A stretch of 36,667 nucleotides of DNA from Syntrophobacterales bacterium (GCA_026992355.1 JALXAE010000288.1:1-36667), one strand, 5' to 3'. Counted from the first letter of the stretch, positions 8,706 through 21,024 are shown. Notes: generated by a model from the letters alone, not told the origin. Numbers and translations: made by a program.

Positions 8706-9893
8706 CTAAACTTCTTCAGTCTGTATTGACCTTAAAGCATTGGCGTAAGCAGAATCGTAAACCTCTCTGAATGATACCTTATTCTCATTGGCAATGTTTA
8801 GACAGTCGCTATATTCAGGAGCAATCTTCATTTTACCCTTCGGAAGCCTGAAAACCTTTATTCTCACCCGTCCCCAGGGAGTTTCAACAAAAGTAAAAAA
8901 CCTTTCAAGAGTTGCTCTCGATACGGTGTAATATCTGATACCCGCCGTAGTCGTTTCCTCAAAGATTTTTTCTTCCACTGCGCTTTTAGAATTCCAGTCG
9001 CACAAAAGGGAGATAACCCAGGCTGGTCTGTTTTTTTTCATAAAACATGGTGTTGCCCAGACGTCCAAAGCTCCAGCCGATAATATAACATCATAAAGGT
9101 GGGAAAATACCTCCGGATTCATATCGTCCACGTTTGTTTCCATAACAATTAGATTGGTATCTTCAGAATCTTCAAGCTTATCGCCTATTACAAGCCTGAG
9201 TAGATTGGGAGGATTTTTATCCTCCACTGTTCCAACTCCATACCCGATTTTGGTAATGCAGAATGATGGGAAACTTCCGAACCCACTGCTTAGTTCAGCA
9301 ACCAGCGCAGCCCCGGTAGGTGTTACAAGTTCTCTTTTTTTTTCAACTCCATATATGGGGACACCCCGCAAAATTTCAATTACTGCAGGCGGGGGGTTAG
9401 GAAGAATTCCATGCTGACAAATGATTGTACCCCTTCCCATGGGTAACGGTGAACAAACAAGCTCTGTAATTCCCAGAAGTTCTAAACCCGTAATAACTCC
9501 AACCACATCAACTATTGTATCGACCGCTCCAAGCTCGTGAAAATGGATTTCATCAATCCCCACATTATGAATTTTGGCTTCCGCTGCAGCTAGTCTATTT
9601 AGTACCCGAAGAGATTTTTCCTTTATATGTTCGGAAACAGACGCTTCTTCCAGTTTTTTACGAATGGTCGCAAAATATCTAAATTTCCTGCTTTCTTTAA
9701 AACTTACAGTAACTCTAGTACCCCATATTCCTCCACGATGCTCCCTAACCGCGGAGAGATTAAACTCATCTTTATCAATAACTTCTCCAATCGTCTTTAT
9801 AATTGCGCTTAGGTCAGCTCCGGCATCTACCACAGCACCCAAAAACATATCACCGCTTATCCCGGAAAAGCAGTCACAATATCCCGCTTTCAT
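8706..9893 (-). CDS. larC: LarC-like nickel insertion protein (DUF111 family)
   Basis: MKAGYCDCFSGISGDMFLGAVVDAGAD; IHFHELGAVDTIVDVVG; METNVDDMNPE. Confidence 0.9.
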   Translation of the reverse strand: MKAGYCDCFSGISGDMFLGAVVDAGADLSAIIKTIGEVIDKDEFNLSAVREHRGGIWGTRVTVSFKESRKFRYFATIRKKLEEASVSEHIKEKSLRVLNRLAAAEAKIHNVGIDEIHFHELGAVDTIVDVVGVITGLELLGITELVCSPLPMGRGTIICQHGILPNPPPAVIEILRGVPIYGVEKKRELVTPTGAALVAELSSGFGSFPSFCITKIGYGVGTVEDKNPPNLLRLVIGDKLEDSEDTNLIVMETNVDDMNPEVFSHLYDVILSAGALDVWATPCFMKKNRPAWVISLLCDWNSKSAVEEKIFEETTTAGIRYYTVSRATLERFFTFVETPWGRVRIKVFRLPKGKMKIAPEYSDCLNIANENKVSFREVYDSAYANALRSIQTEEV

Positions 9894-9894
9894 T

Positions 9895-10830
9895 TTATTG
9901 GTTTACCCAGATGCTGAGGTCTCTCGATGAAGTTATAATTTTTTCTGTAATGGAGCTTTTTAGAAAGCCCCATGTGCCACCGGGTTTCGAATGTCCCACT
10001 ACTATTATTCCAGCTTTGTTTGATCTGGCATAGGAAATAACGGAATCAGCAACCTTTTTCCCAGGAATCAGAGCTATCCTGATCCTTTCGGGAACCAATC
10101 CTGCATCTATGAGAATCTTTACAGACTCCTCCAAAAATGTCTTTGCTTCACGGTTCTTGGACCCCTCCATCCATCTTTTCAATTCGTCCGTTCTGTTTTC
10201 CACACCGGAAACAATCATTCTTGATGCACGAGGTGTTACGTGAACAAGATCAACAGAAACCTTGGTTTCAGCAAGCATAAAACCGGCATGATCTACTGCT
10301 CGTAGTGAAGCGTTTTCTGTTCCAACGCATATTACAGCACTCTCCACAGAAGGCTTACCTTCAACAAACCATATCGGGCTAACAAGACAATGATGAAGTA
10401 ATTCAGGTGTGGGATTTCCCTTCAGAAACCCTTCAAGAGCGCTAGTTATTTTTTTTGGAACCACTACAGCATCAACCTTTTTCATGTCGGCAAGACGGCA
10501 TGCGTGGTGAGCCACACTGAGCTGTTTTTCCTGGACATGTTCCTGAACTGTTTCTTCAGGGAATCCCAGTTCAATAAGTTTCCTTCTTGCATTATCCAGA
10601 ATGAACTTCGTTTTCTCTCGACGTTCCGCAAGTAAATTCTTCTTTTTCTCTCTCATCTCCGCTGTACTCGGAGTTCCCTTATAAACGGGAGCTAGAGAAG
10701 GTTCGATGTAGTTCAAAATCAGGGTCAAATGATCCTTTTCCGGATACAGGATACTCAAGAATTCCAGGGACTTCAAATAAGCTTCGCTATCATCTATGGG
10801 TATTAAAAATGCCTTCGGCAGGTATTCCAT
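9895..10830 (-). CDS. Universal stress protein family, tandem UspA-like domains
   Basis: C-terminal SNKAGIIVVGHSKPGGTWGFLKSSITEKIITSSRDLSIWV resembles the UspA GxxG(9)GS(S/T) region; similar N-terminal half. Confidence 0.65.
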   Translation of the reverse strand: MEYLPKAFLIPIDDSEAYLKSLEFLSILYPEKDHLTLILNYIEPSLAPVYKGTPSTAEMREKKKNLLAERREKTKFILDNARRKLIELGFPEETVQEHVQEKQLSVAHHACRLADMKKVDAVVVPKKITSALEGFLKGNPTPELLHHCLVSPIWFVEGKPSVESAVICVGTENASLRAVDHAGFMLAETKVSVDLVHVTPRASRMIVSGVENRTDELKRWMEGSKNREAKTFLEESVKILIDAGLVPERIRIALIPGKKVADSVISYARSNKAGIIVVGHSKPGGTWGFLKSSITEKIITSSRDLSIWVNQ

Positions 10831-10859
10831 AATAAAACTCCCCGATTTGCTGATTAATT

Positions 10860-11642
10860 TTAAAGTTTAATTACTTTTCCGGGTTCGTACTGACTGGCTA
10901 TAAATAACTCGACGCCAGCCTTCGTCGGCTCCGTAAGCAAGCCTTTTATCTTCTTTTTTAATACCTCCGGTGAATTATTTACCTCACTCAAGTGAGCAAA
11001 GGTTATGATTTGCAGGTCATCATGCAACACTTCCCTGCACAGGGATATACAATCATCATTTGACAGATGCCCCAATCGACTTTTAATTCGCTGCTTCAAG
11101 TGCCACGGATAGGGTCCCGACATCAGCAGTTCCAATTCATGGTTCGCTTCCACAACCAAGGCGTTGCATCCCTTTAAGCATTCCCTAACAAGTCCAGTAA
11201 CAGTACCGAGGTCGGTACAGAAAGCCATTTTTATACCGTTAGTTTCAATGACAAACCCCACAGGATCTTCTGCATCATGAGCGGTCGAAAAAGGCAGAAA
11301 ATTAATATCACCTATGGCAAAGCCTCGATTTCGAAAGAATATCCTTTTCTCGTGGAGGTCCCCTACAAAGGCTGGCAGGTTTAGAGCCGTGCCTTCACTG
11401 AAGTAAACTGGCACATTATATCTCCTGCTCAAAACACCAATTCCTCGCACGTGATCATTGTGTTCGTGAGAAACTACAATTGCCTCAATATCCTCAATCG
11501 AAATGGGAGAATTTTTCAGCCTCTCTGAAAGAGTTTTCAAACTCAGACCGACATCGACAATGACACAGGTGTTGTCTGTCCATACAAGAGTGGCATTCCC
11601 TTTGGAGCCACTGGCGAGAATTTGAAAACTGAGAGATGCCAT
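10860..11642 (-). CDS. MBL-fold metallo-hydrolase (YycJ/WalJ-like)
   Basis: FQILASGSKGNATLVWTDNTCVIVDVGLS; SHEHNDHVRG; VEANHELELL; LGHLSNDDC. Confidence 0.9.
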   Translation of the reverse strand: MASLSFQILASGSKGNATLVWTDNTCVIVDVGLSLKTLSERLKNSPISIEDIEAIVVSHEHNDHVRGIGVLSRRYNVPVYFSEGTALNLPAFVGDLHEKRIFFRNRGFAIGDINFLPFSTAHDAEDPVGFVIETNGIKMAFCTDLGTVTGLVRECLKGCNALVVEANHELELLMSGPYPWHLKQRIKSRLGHLSNDDCISLCREVLHDDLQIITFAHLSEVNNSPEVLKKKIKGLLTEPTKAGVELFIASQYEPGKVIKL

Positions 11643-11678
11643 TTCGAACCCCTAAAGCATACCATGAAGGAGGGAAAC

Positions 11679-12950
11679 TCAGAAGCTTTTGTCAAGTATG
11701 TCCATTACTCGATCAAAATATCTGTCCACAGAAGAACCAACCATAAGAACGGACAAATTGTCCCTGGTGCACACGGACCCAATCCAATCCTTAACATCTT
11801 CAGGAGTAACACCAAGAATACACCTTTCTATTTCTTCAGGGGGTAACTCCCTGCCATAGATTATTTCATTCCGAGCAATGCGGCTCATGTGAGCATCAGT
11901 GCTGTCAAGGCTGAGATACATACTGCCAATGGAACATTCCTTGGCAAGCTGAAGCTCCTGTTCACTTATACCCAGATCAGACACTTTCTTTAACTCATCT
12001 AATATGACCCTAAAGGTCTCGTCAATATTACCTGGATCCACAGCAGCATATACTCCAAACATTCCAGTATCTTCATAACAGTTCAAAAAGGAGTAAATGG
12101 CATAAGCCAGCCCTCTTTTTTCTCTTACTTCCTGAAATAACCGGCTGCTCATACTATTTCCAAAAACCGTGTTGGTGAGATAAGCAGGAAAACGCTCGAT
12201 TTGCCTGAGGGATACCCCGGGCATGACCACACAAAAATGTGCCTGCTCCAAATCCTTTATAACAGGTTCCCGGAACACTTCGTTATGAGGAGGAACCCTT
12301 TTAAGAGTGTTATTTTGCCTGTTTTTTAGACTTCCAAGTACAGGCTCGACAATTGATACCAAATCATCATGCTCGATATCTCCTGATGCAGCAATTACCA
12401 TCCTTTTGGGATTCAATATTCTGCCTTTGTATTCGATAAGATTATCACGGCCGATGCGTGAAATGGTTTCCCTGTAGCCACAAATTGGATGCCCCAGGGG
12501 ATGACCCTTCCAAAATTTTTCGCATGCAAGCGTGTGAACATAATCTTCAGGGGAGTCTTCAACCATCTTTATTTCCTGGAGAATGACAAAACGCTCTTTT
12601 TCTAACTCCTCTCCATCCATTGTAGAATCAAGCAAAATATCAAGAAATATATCCATCAATTTCGGAACATTTTTATTTAAAACCTTTGCATAGAAACAAA
12701 GGCTTTCTTTTGTAGTGTATGCGTTGGATATACCTCCCAGAACATCAAGCTCAATTGCAATGTCGTGAGCACTCCTTTTGGTGGTACCCTTAAAAAACAT
12801 GTGTTCCAGAAAGTGGGTAATTCCTTCAAGGGAAGGGGGTTCATCTCGAGAGCCGGAATTTAACCAAATGCCAATCGAGACAGCCTTGGTACCCGAAAGT
12901 TTTTTGGTTAGAATTGTCAGGCCATTATCCAATACAGTTTTTTCCACCAT
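11679..12950 (-). CDS. M16 family zinc peptidase (insulinase-like)
   Basis: GSRDEPPSLEGITHFLEHMFFKGT (HxxEH) and RGLAYAIYSF motif. Confidence 0.95.
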   Translation of the reverse strand: MVEKTVLDNGLTILTKKLSGTKAVSIGIWLNSGSRDEPPSLEGITHFLEHMFFKGTTKRSAHDIAIELDVLGGISNAYTTKESLCFYAKVLNKNVPKLMDIFLDILLDSTMDGEELEKERFVILQEIKMVEDSPEDYVHTLACEKFWKGHPLGHPICGYRETISRIGRDNLIEYKGRILNPKRMVIAASGDIEHDDLVSIVEPVLGSLKNRQNNTLKRVPPHNEVFREPVIKDLEQAHFCVVMPGVSLRQIERFPAYLTNTVFGNSMSSRLFQEVREKRGLAYAIYSFLNCYEDTGMFGVYAAVDPGNIDETFRVILDELKKVSDLGISEQELQLAKECSIGSMYLSLDSTDAHMSRIARNEIIYGRELPPEEIERCILGVTPEDVKDWIGSVCTRDNLSVLMVGSSVDRYFDRVMDILDKSF

Positions 12951-13015
12951 AAAGAGCCACCATCAGTCGAAAAAAAAGAATATTACCTTCATCAAAGCAA
13001 TAAACCATCAATGAG

Positions 13016-15115
13016 CTATCGCCTGTTATGACCTTGCCTCTCCATAACAGCTTTACGACTGAGCTTCACACGGCCTTCCTTGTCTATTTCTATAACCTTA
13101 ACAAGAACCTCATCACCTTCCTTGACCACATCACTAACCTTACGAATTCTCTTGTTATCCAGTTGAGAAATGTGGATTAATCCTTCAAGATTTGGTCTTA
13201 TTTCAGCAAAGGCTCCAAAATCTGTAATTCTGGTGATCTTGGCAAGATAAACCTGGCCTATTTCAGGCTCAATGGTTGTCTCTTTTATCATTTCTAAAGC
13301 CCTCTGGCAGGCTTCATCGGTAGAGCCCATAACAACAACCTTGCCATCTTCTTCAATGTCAATCTTGGTTCCCGTCTCAGCAATTATATGCTTGATAACT
13401 TTTCCGCCAGGACCAATTACATCTCGAATTTTTTCAGGAGCCACATGGGTTACAGCCACCCTTGGTGCGTAGGGTGAGAGATTAGGTCTTGGTTGGGGCA
13501 ACACCTCCTTCATCTTTCCCAGAATGTACAGACGGGCATCTTTCGCTTGCTCCAAAGCCCTTTTCATAATGTCGCGAGTAATACCCGCAATTTTTATATC
13601 CATCTGGAGGGCGGTTATACCCTTTTCATTTCCGGTAACCTTGAAATCCATGTCACCAAGATGATCTTCATCACCGATAATGTCCGTAAGAATGACCACA
13701 TCTTCGCCTTCTTTTACCAGGCCCATAGCTATACCCGCCACCATATCCTTCACAGGAACACCTGCATCCATGAGAGAAAGAGTAGCACCACACACTGTCG
13801 CCATTGAACTAGAACCGTTTGATTCCAGCACTTCGGAGACCACTCTGATGGTGTAGGGAAAATCATCATTTTCGGGTAAAATAGGCTTTACAGCTCGTTC
13901 CGCAAGAGCACCGTGACCAATCTCCCTTCTACTTGGGCCTCTAAGAGGTTTAACCTCACCCACACAGTAAGGAGGAAAATTGTAATGTAACATGAAGGAT
14001 TTAAAGGTTTCACCAGTCAGGGCCTCAATCTTCTGTTCATCAGCAGAGGAACCCAGTGTGGTAATGGCCAAAACCTGAGTCTCCCCGCGTTTAAACATTG
14101 CAGAGCCGTGAGTTCTCGGAAGAATACCCACTTCTATTTCAATAGGTCTTATATCAGTAAATCCTCTACCATCTATCCTCCTCCCATCCTTTAACAACAT
14201 TTCTCTCACGACCTGCTTTTCCAGCTCATGTAATATCTCTTCAACCCTGGAACCACTATCGGGAAAATCAACAAGAATTTCCTCAATAACATTGGTGTAG
14301 AGTTCTTTCTTACGTCTTTTTCTCTCCAGTTTTTTAGGTATTGACATTACATCTCTTAGCTTTGTTTCCGCCTTCTCCCGAACGGTAGAAATGAGGCTTT
14401 CATCAACTGGCTCTTCGGGAACCTCCTCCTTTGGTAACCCGACCTTGCTTCTGAGTTCTTCCTGGAGGTCCAGTAGTGGCTGTAAGGACCTGTGGGCAAG
14501 CTCTAAAGCCTCCAGTATATCCTCTTCGGGAACGAATAGAGCTCCTCCCTCCACCATTACTATGGCTTCTTTGGTGCCGGCTACGACGAGATTTATGTCA
14601 CTTTCTTCAAGCTGAGATGCACTGGGATTTACAACAAATTCGCCACCTACTCTACCAATTCTTACGGCAGCAATTGGTCCCTGAAAAGGAATGGAAGAAA
14701 TATGCAGAGCGGCAGATGCCCCGGTGATAGCCAGAACATCAGGCTCATTTTCCTGATCAACGGACAAAACTGTAGCTATAATTTGAGTTTCATAATTGTA
14801 CTTTTTTGGAAAGAGCGGTCTTATTGGCCTATCTATCAATCTGGAGGTTAGCGTTTCTTTTTCACTGGGTCTTCCAATTTCCCGACGAAAGAATCCTCCA
14901 GGTATTCTCCCGGCAGCGTAACTCATTTCCTGGTAATCGACCATAAGAGGAACAAAGTCTATTCCTTCCCTTATCTTGTCCTCTTTCACGGCGGATATCA
15001 AAACCACCGTATCACCGCTTCTCACTATTACAGCACCGCTGGCTTGAGTCGCCATGTGCCCAGTCTCAATAGTGAAATTACGGTCACCTATTTTGGTTGT
15101 AACGGATGTCTTCAT
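13016..15115 (-). CDS. pnp: Polyribonucleotide nucleotidyltransferase (PNPase)
   Basis: [32 protein letters not shown]-terminal KH ([11 protein letters not shown]) and S1 domains. Confidence 0.98.
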   Translation of the reverse strand: MKTSVTTKIGDRNFTIETGHMATQASGAVIVRSGDTVVLISAVKEDKIREGIDFVPLMVDYQEMSYAAGRIPGGFFRREIGRPSEKETLTSRLIDRPIRPLFPKKYNYETQIIATVLSVDQENEPDVLAITGASAALHISSIPFQGPIAAVRIGRVGGEFVVNPSASQLEESDINLVVAGTKEAIVMVEGGALFVPEEDILEALELAHRSLQPLLDLQEELRSKVGLPKEEVPEEPVDESLISTVREKAETKLRDVMSIPKKLERKRRKKELYTNVIEEILVDFPDSGSRVEEILHELEKQVVREMLLKDGRRIDGRGFTDIRPIEIEVGILPRTHGSAMFKRGETQVLAITTLGSSADEQKIEALTGETFKSFMLHYNFPPYCVGEVKPLRGPSRREIGHGALAERAVKPILPENDDFPYTIRVVSEVLESNGSSSMATVCGATLSLMDAGVPVKDMVAGIAMGLVKEGEDVVILTDIIGDEDHLGDMDFKVTGNEKGITALQMDIKIAGITRDIMKRALEQAKDARLYILGKMKEVLPQPRPNLSPYAPRVAVTHVAPEKIRDVIGPGGKVIKHIIAETGTKIDIEEDGKVVVMGSTDEACQRALEMIKETTIEPEIGQVYLAKITRITDFGAFAEIRPNLEGLIHISQLDNKRIRKVSDVVKEGDEVLVKVIEIDKEGRVKLSRKAVMERQGHNRR

Positions 15116-15162
15116 AAATTTCTATACTCCTCCTCCCTTGACGGAGTCTCTTTTAAATTTTT

Positions 15163-15432
15163 TTACTTGCGTAGCCCTAACCGTTCAACAACACTGAGAT
15201 AACGGTTGATGTCTTTTCTTTTGAGATAATTCAATAAACGACGTCGCTGACCAACAAGCTTCAAAAGTCCTCTACGGGAATGATGATCCTTTTTATGAAC
15301 CTTGAAATGCTCTGTCAGGTAATTAATCCTTTCACTGAGCAAGGCAATTTGAACCTCAGGAGAACCGGTATCATTTGGATGAATTCTGAAACTCTCGATA
15401 ATTTCCCTTTTTCTTTCAGGAGTCAGCGCCAC
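15163..15432 (-). CDS. rpsO: 30S ribosomal protein S15
   Basis: [51 protein letters not shown]. Confidence 0.98.
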   Translation of the reverse strand: MALTPERKREIIESFRIHPNDTGSPEVQIALLSERINYLTEHFKVHKKDHHSRRGLLKLVGQRRRLLNYLKRKDINRYLSVVERLGLRK

Positions 15433-15470
15433 TGTTAGATCCCTCCTTTATCAATTTTTTTTAACAGTTA

Positions 15471-16385
15471 TTAAAACAAAACTCGCAACTCTCTTTTCTG
15501 CCCCCCTGTTTTGAAGGGCCACCATAGAGCAAGCAAATTGTAATTGTCCTCAGTTGTTATACGAACTGGACCGTTAACGTTCACCAATTTCCTTCGCTGT
15601 TCATCAGCCCATAGAGGATCTAGGTTTCCATTTTTCAGTCGCCCTATGAGCAGTGGATCATCCATAACAACAGCCGGAAGATGCTCCAAAGCGTCACTCA
15701 GAGGAATTAGTATTCTACTCAGCTGGCCTTCATTGGCTGCCTTCTTTATTTCATCCAGATTCCATGCATCATCCAGAGTAAAAGAGCCACTTTGGAGTCT
15801 AACCAGGTGTTCAATATGGCCGCAACAGCCTGCCTTTTCAGCAATGTCAGATCCGATTTGTCTTACATAAGTACCCTTGGAACATTCCATATAAAGTGTG
15901 GCTCTTGGCCATTCATAATCTTCAAGCTTTAAATCATAAATGGTTACCCGCTTAATGGGCCTTTCGACTTCAACACCCTTCCTAGCCAATTTATAAAGCC
16001 TTTTTCCTTTTACCTTTGCCGCCGCATAAGCCGGCGTCCTGTGTTCAATCTCACCCTTGAACCCTTCCAGCACCTTCTCAAAATCCGCTTTATCAATTGG
16101 CGGTCCGTCATAAGACTTTACCACCACCCCTGTTCTGTCCAGGGTATCCGTTTCGGCATCGAGTCTTAAAGTAAAGCGATAGACCTTCCTGCCAGTCAGG
16201 AACTGATCGGCTATCTTAGTGGCCTTACCCACAAGAACAATCAAAACTCCCTCTGCAAAGGGATCTAAGGTTCCACCATGTCCCACCTTTTTGACTTTGA
16301 ACCATTTCTTTACCAGATCAACCACACCGTAAGAAGTGATATCAGGAGGTTTGTTCACCACCAGAATACCTGTGCTCATCTCCAA
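15471..16385 (-). CDS. truB: tRNA pseudouridine(55) synthase
   Basis: GILVVNKPPDITSYGVVDLVKKWFKVKKVGHGGTLDPFAEGVLIVLVGKATK. Confidence 0.97.
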   Translation of the reverse strand: MEMSTGILVVNKPPDITSYGVVDLVKKWFKVKKVGHGGTLDPFAEGVLIVLVGKATKIADQFLTGRKVYRFTLRLDAETDTLDRTGVVVKSYDGPPIDKADFEKVLEGFKGEIEHRTPAYAAAKVKGKRLYKLARKGVEVERPIKRVTIYDLKLEDYEWPRATLYMECSKGTYVRQIGSDIAEKAGCCGHIEHLVRLQSGSFTLDDAWNLDEIKKAANEGQLSRILIPLSDALEHLPAVVMDDPLLIGRLKNGNLDPLWADEQRRKLVNVNGPVRITTEDNYNLLALWWPFKTGGQKRELRVLF

Positions 16386-17374
16386 CTTCTCTCCCTTTGA
16401 TCAACAAACTCTACCAGAGCAGGAAGTATGATTCCTTCCACCTCATCTATGGTTCCATTAAGCCTGCATGCTGCAGCATGAGCATGACCACCGCCTCCAA
16501 AACGCTTAGCAAAAGAAGAAACGTCATAATGATCCTTAGAACGAAGACCAACATGAATTCGACCATCGTTATCTTCTCGGAAAAGCACAGCCACTTTTAC
16601 CGGTTTGACCTGTCTCAACATGTTGACAAAACCCTCGCTATCGGTAGTGCTGGCACCTACAGAGTCTATCATCGATCTTAATAGTTTTGCCGAGGCAATT
16701 CTAAAATCTGCGTGGTATCGAAGCGTATCCAAAACCTTACCTAGAAGCAAAAGCCTCTTTGGACTGGCAGATTCGAAAACATTCTGGGCAATCGACTGCG
16801 GGTCTGCTCCGTAAGTTACCAATTTCGAGGCAATTTCCAGAACCCTGCCCGTGGTATTGGAAAATTGAAAGGATCCTGTGTCGGTCAGTAAACCAGTATA
16901 TAAACATGTGGCAATTGAAGAGCTTATTGTAATTTTCGCTCTAAAGAAAATATCGTAAAGCATTTCGCAGGTGCTGCTGGCAGAAGTGTCCACCCAACAC
17001 AAATCACCAAAGGGATTATCATTTATGTGGTGATCAATGTTTATAACAACACTGTTCCTTATTTTTTCAGGACGTATGTGATCTCCTGCTCTATCGGGAG
17101 CTCCGCAATCAAGAAACACGACAGAATCAAATCGGGCATTTGCAGGAACACTTCTCTGGATGGAATCGGAACCGGGAAGGAACTTTAGATTTTCCGGTAA
17201 AGGATCGATGCAATGAGCTACCACATCCTTTTTCATGTCCTCGAGAGCGTGCTTCAAGGCAAGCACAGAACCTATAGCATCTCCATCCGGTCTCATGTGA
17301 GTTACTACAAGATAGCTCCTGAAGGAAAAAAGAGAATCGACAACTTGAGAAGGCTCATTATTCTTCATGTTCAT
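16376..17374 (-). CDS. DHH/DHHA1 phosphoesterase (NrnA-like oligoribonuclease)
   Basis: THMRPDGDAIGSVLAL, VFLDCGAPDRAGD, NIDHHINDNPFGD, DTGSFQFSNT, GGGGHAHAAACRL. Confidence 0.93.
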   Translation of the reverse strand: MNMKNNEPSQVVDSLFSFRSYLVVTHMRPDGDAIGSVLALKHALEDMKKDVVAHCIDPLPENLKFLPGSDSIQRSVPANARFDSVVFLDCGAPDRAGDHIRPEKIRNSVVINIDHHINDNPFGDLCWVDTSASSTCEMLYDIFFRAKITISSSIATCLYTGLLTDTGSFQFSNTTGRVLEIASKLVTYGADPQSIAQNVFESASPKRLLLLGKVLDTLRYHADFRIASAKLLRSMIDSVGASTTDSEGFVNMLRQVKPVKVAVLFREDNDGRIHVGLRSKDHYDVSSFAKRFGGGGHAHAAACRLNGTIDEVEGIILPALVEFVDQRERSWR

Positions 17375-17711
17375 GCAACATCCTCAACAACCGATCAATC
17401 TTTTCACCATAGTCAAAAGAATCATCATAAGAAAAATAGAGCTTGGGTATATACTTAAGATAAAGTCTAGAGGCCAGCTCTTTTTTTATGAAGCCAGATG
17501 CCCTATCTAAAGCATTTCCAAGCACATCCTTTTTTTGTTTGCTAAACGTATCGCAATAAAAAACGGTTGCATGCCTCAAATCTTTACTAACTCGAACCGC
17601 TGTTATGGTAATTCCCTGCAACCTGGGATCCTTAACGCGCCGATGGAGTATATCCGCAACTTCCCTTTGAATTAAATCAGATATTCTTTCATTCCGTTGA
17701 AACCTCATCAT
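17358..17711 (-). CDS. rbfA: Ribosome-binding factor A
   Basis: RISDLIQREVADILHRRVKDPRLQGITITAVRVSKDLRHATVFY. Confidence 0.95.
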   Translation of the reverse strand: MMRFQRNERISDLIQREVADILHRRVKDPRLQGITITAVRVSKDLRHATVFYCDTFSKQKKDVLGNALDRASGFIKKELASRLYLKYIPKLYFSYDDSFDYGEKIDRLLRMLHEHEE

Positions 17712-17724
17712 ATTCCTTCCACGG

Positions 17725-18012
17725 TCAAAATTGGATCAACTCAATTTCGTGATCCATAATTTCTGCAAGTCCAAGGGACTCCATAAAGCCCACTATTCTA
17801 TCAAGTAGAGAATTCATTTCCCTTCCGTCGTTTCCCACAACAGCGACAGCAATGGTAGCCCTTTGATACAGGTCTTGATCGTCAACTTCTGCAACGGATA
17901 CATTGAACCTGTGTTTGCTCCTTTCGATTATACTCTTCACAACCTTCCTCTTTGCTTTCAAAGACATAATACCCGGTATAAAAAAGGTTACTCTTGCAAT
18001 TCCAACCGTCAT
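17725..18012 (-). CDS. DUF503 family protein (YlxP-like)
   Basis: SLKAKRKVVKSIIERSKHRFNVSVAEVDDQDLYQRATIAVAVVGND, located between infB and rbfA as is typical. Confidence 0.9.
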   Translation of the reverse strand: MTVGIARVTFFIPGIMSLKAKRKVVKSIIERSKHRFNVSVAEVDDQDLYQRATIAVAVVGNDGREMNSLLDRIVGFMESLGLAEIMDHEIELIQF

Positions 18013-18018
18013 GAAGAA

Positions 18019-21000
18019 TTACTCACTCTCTTGTTTATCTTCCCTATCACCAGTATCATCTACATCGATTGTGGGTTTAATTTCCTCTAAAACGTAGGCT
18101 TCCAAAACATCGCCCACTTTGACATCGTTAAAGTTTTCAACCAGTATTCCGCATTCAAAACCAGCCTTGACTTCTTTCACATCATCTTTGAATCTCCTGA
18201 GAGATGCTATCTTTCCGTCGTAGACAACAACCTGATCTCGAAGGACCCGCACCTTTGCATTCCTTTGAATGATTCCATCCAGGACATAGCAACCTGCAAC
18301 TGTACCGATTTTGGAAATATGGAAGGTCTGTCTAACTTCAGCCCTTCCAAGAACCTTTTCTCGATATTCTGGTTCAAGCAGACCTGCCATGGCATCTTTA
18401 ATATCGTTTATCACCTGATAAATCACATTATAAAACCTGATATCCACGTGTTCCTTTTTAGCTAGATCCTCCACCTTCGCATCAGGCCTTACATTAAAGC
18501 CAATAACAATAGCGTTGGACGCCGATGCCAGCATAATGTCCGTTTCATTTATGGAGCCCGTTGCAGCATGAATGATATTTATTTTTATCTCGGGGTGTTT
18601 CAACCTACCAATAGCGTCGGAAAGGGCTTCAAGAGATCCCTGAACATCTGTTTTAAGAACTATGTTAAGTTCCTTCAATTCACCTTCTTTAATCTGTTCA
18701 TATAACTTTTCCAGCGTAATCTTGGTCGCTTTGGATAGCTCCTTCTCTCTCTGCTTTCTCTGTCTATGCTCTGCCACCAATCTAGCCTGCTTTTCATCGG
18801 CAACCACGACGAAATCATCACCTGCCTGGGGAACACCGGAGAGACCAATAACCTCAACGGGCATAGAAGGTCCAACTTCCCTCACTCGGTCTCCTTTGTC
18901 ATCAAAAAGGCTCCTGACTCGCCCGTAATGCAAACCACACACATAGGAGTCTCCAACTCTGAGTGTACCCGTCTGGATTAAAACCGTTGCAACGGGTCCC
19001 CTACCCTTTTCAAGTTTTGCCTCTATAACCCTTCCTCGAGCGGGTTTGTTGGGATTGGCTTTAAGTTCCATAAGCTCCGCCTGAAGCAGTATCATTTCAA
19101 GGAGATCGTCTATGCCGATCTTCTTTTTGGCCGAGACCTCCACCATAACAGTATCGCCACCCCATTCTTCTGGAATTAGGTCGTATTCTGCAAGTTCCCT
19201 TTTCACTCGTTCTGAATTTGCGTCTGGCTTGTCAATTTTATTTATGGCAACTATTATGGGAACGTTTGCAGCCCTGGCATGGTTTATTGCCTCAACGGTT
19301 TGTTGCATCACGCCATCATCAGCCGCCACAACAAGCACGACAATATCGGTTACATTAGCTCCCCGTGCCCTCATAGCTGTAAAGGCTTCGTGGCCTGGAG
19401 TATCAAGGAAAACTATTTCCCCGTTATCGAGCTTTACATGGTATGCACCAATATGCTGGGTGATTCCACCCGCTTCTTTGGCTGTAACATTGGTATGTCT
19501 GATTGCATCCAGAAGTGAAGTTTTACCATGATCAACATGTCCCATGACGGTTACAACTGGCGGGCGAGGACGAAGATCTTCAGGATTATCCTCTTCGTCA
19601 TGTAATATGTCTTCTTCTTCAAAGCCTTTCTTTTCAACTTCGAACCCAAACTCAGAGGCAACCAATGAAGCAGTATCAAAATCTATAGCCTGATTAACAG
19701 TCACAGGAAGACCAAGGAGTAATAGCTTCTTAATCACCTCATTGGCCTTAACACCCATTTGCTTGGACAACTCACCAACTGTTATAGCCTCTTCAATCTT
19801 AATTTTTCGCTTGCTGGCCTTTGGTGGAGCAGTGGAAGGTGGTGCAGGTTTTTCCTTTTTCTCTTCTTCTTTTTCAGGTGTAACCTCTACAACTTCCGAT
19901 TTTTCCGGCTTTTCAACTCTTTTTGTTTCCTTAAAAGCCTTAGCTACTTCCCTTTCTTCGCCTTCCTCCCTTTTAGGTCCCTTTGATTTGAACCTTCTGC
20001 CTGTTTTAAGGCTTTTTTTCGATGGTTCATCATCCAATTTTATCCTGACTTTGGCTTCCAGATCTTCATCCCTGGTCTCTTCCTCGGTCTCAGGTATAAA
20101 TTCTGGTAGTTGAATAATCTTCGCCGGCTCACCTTTTTTAGATTTTCTCCTGCGTCTTCTTCTGGGCCTTCTAGCTTTGGCCCTTCTCTTTTCCTCTTTT
20201 TCTTCTACCTCCTTCTTATCTTCCAACTCCTTTTCACCTTCAGCTTTAGAAGTATCGGATTCCGGCTCTATTTTTGGAATTTCCGCTACCTGAGATGGAG
20301 AAACATCCTCACCTATACCTTCTTTCGCTTCTTCCACCGGTGAAATATCAGCCTTAGCTTCGGGATGCTCCTCAGCAATCCCAACAGAGGTAGAATGCGT
20401 ATTGGCTGCTGCTGTTTCCTCCCGGGTTTCAAACTTAGCTCTAACTTCTTGTTCTTCTACTTCAGAACCAGACCGAACAGGTTCCGCAGGGGCTATAGCT
20501 TCTCCACTTTCCTCAATATCAGGCTTGTATTCTTGGGCTTCCTGAGGCTCATGGGTCTCTTTCGGGGAAATTTCTTCAACAGGTTTTTTAATTTGTTCCT
20601 CTTCTGAAACTACTTCTTTGACGACTTCAACGGGCTTTTCTCCAGAGGGTTCTTTCTCTTCCTTTTTCTCGATAACAGCTTCTTCCGGGGGCGGTGTAAC
20701 TGCTTCAACTTCTTGATTTTCGGCAGGAGCCGTTACTTCAGCTCCTTCAGCCTGACCTTCAACATCCGCGGCCTGAGCTTTATCAACCTCCTCTTTTTTA
20801 CGCCGTCTTCTTCGAATGACCTTAGCAGGCTCTATTTTCTCACTCAATACTTTGGTTTTTTTGGATAGCTTCTTAAAATGCTTGCGCACGTATGAAACAT
20901 CGGAGGAACTCACCGTGCTCATGTGATTCTTTACAGGAATCCCCATCTCAAGCATTTTTTCCATTAACTCTTTAGTTGTCATCTTTAATTCTTTGGCTAA

Positions 21001-21024
21001 TTCATGAACCCTCATACGTGCCAT
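18019..21024 (-). CDS. infB: Translation initiation factor IF-2
   Basis: [48 protein letters not shown]; long charged N-terminal region. Confidence 0.98.
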   Translation of the reverse strand: MARMRVHELAKELKMTTKELMEKMLEMGIPVKNHMSTVSSSDVSYVRKHFKKLSKKTKVLSEKIEPAKVIRRRRRKKEEVDKAQAADVEGQAEGAEVTAPAENQEVEAVTPPPEEAVIEKKEEKEPSGEKPVEVVKEVVSEEEQIKKPVEEISPKETHEPQEAQEYKPDIEESGEAIAPAEPVRSGSEVEEQEVRAKFETREETAAANTHSTSVGIAEEHPEAKADISPVEEAKEGIGEDVSPSQVAEIPKIEPESDTSKAEGEKELEDKKEVEEKEEKRRAKARRPRRRRRRKSKKGEPAKIIQLPEFIPETEEETRDEDLEAKVRIKLDDEPSKKSLKTGRRFKSKGPKREEGEEREVAKAFKETKRVEKPEKSEVVEVTPEKEEEKKEKPAPPSTAPPKASKRKIKIEEAITVGELSKQMGVKANEVIKKLLLLGLPVTVNQAIDFDTASLVASEFGFEVEKKGFEEEDILHDEEDNPEDLRPRPPVVTVMGHVDHGKTSLLDAIRHTNVTAKEAGGITQHIGAYHVKLDNGEIVFLDTPGHEAFTAMRARGANVTDIVVLVVAADDGVMQQTVEAINHARAANVPIIVAINKIDKPDANSERVKRELAEYDLIPEEWGGDTVMVEVSAKKKIGIDDLLEMILLQAELMELKANPNKPARGRVIEAKLEKGRGPVATVLIQTGTLRVGDSYVCGLHYGRVRSLFDDKGDRVREVGPSMPVEVIGLSGVPQAGDDFVVVADEKQARLVAEHRQRKQREKELSKATKITLEKLYEQIKEGELKELNIVLKTDVQGSLEALSDAIGRLKHPEIKINIIHAATGSINETDIMLASASNAIVIGFNVRPDAKVEDLAKKEHVDIRFYNVIYQVINDIKDAMAGLLEPEYREKVLGRAEVRQTFHISKIGTVAGCYVLDGIIQRNAKVRVLRDQVVVYDGKIASLRRFKDDVKEVKAGFECGILVENFNDVKVGDVLEAYVLEEIKPTIDVDDTGDREDKQESE

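Noticed and set aside
19112-19531. 139-aa plus-strand ORF antisense to infB
   Set aside because: Shadow of the conserved IF-2 G-domain; Ser/Thr-rich antisense composition.
19742-20607. Series of Phe/Ser-rich plus-strand ORFs opposite the infB N-terminus
   Set aside because: Antisense of the Glu/Lys/Ala-rich low-complexity IF-2 N-terminal region, which is normal for IF-2.
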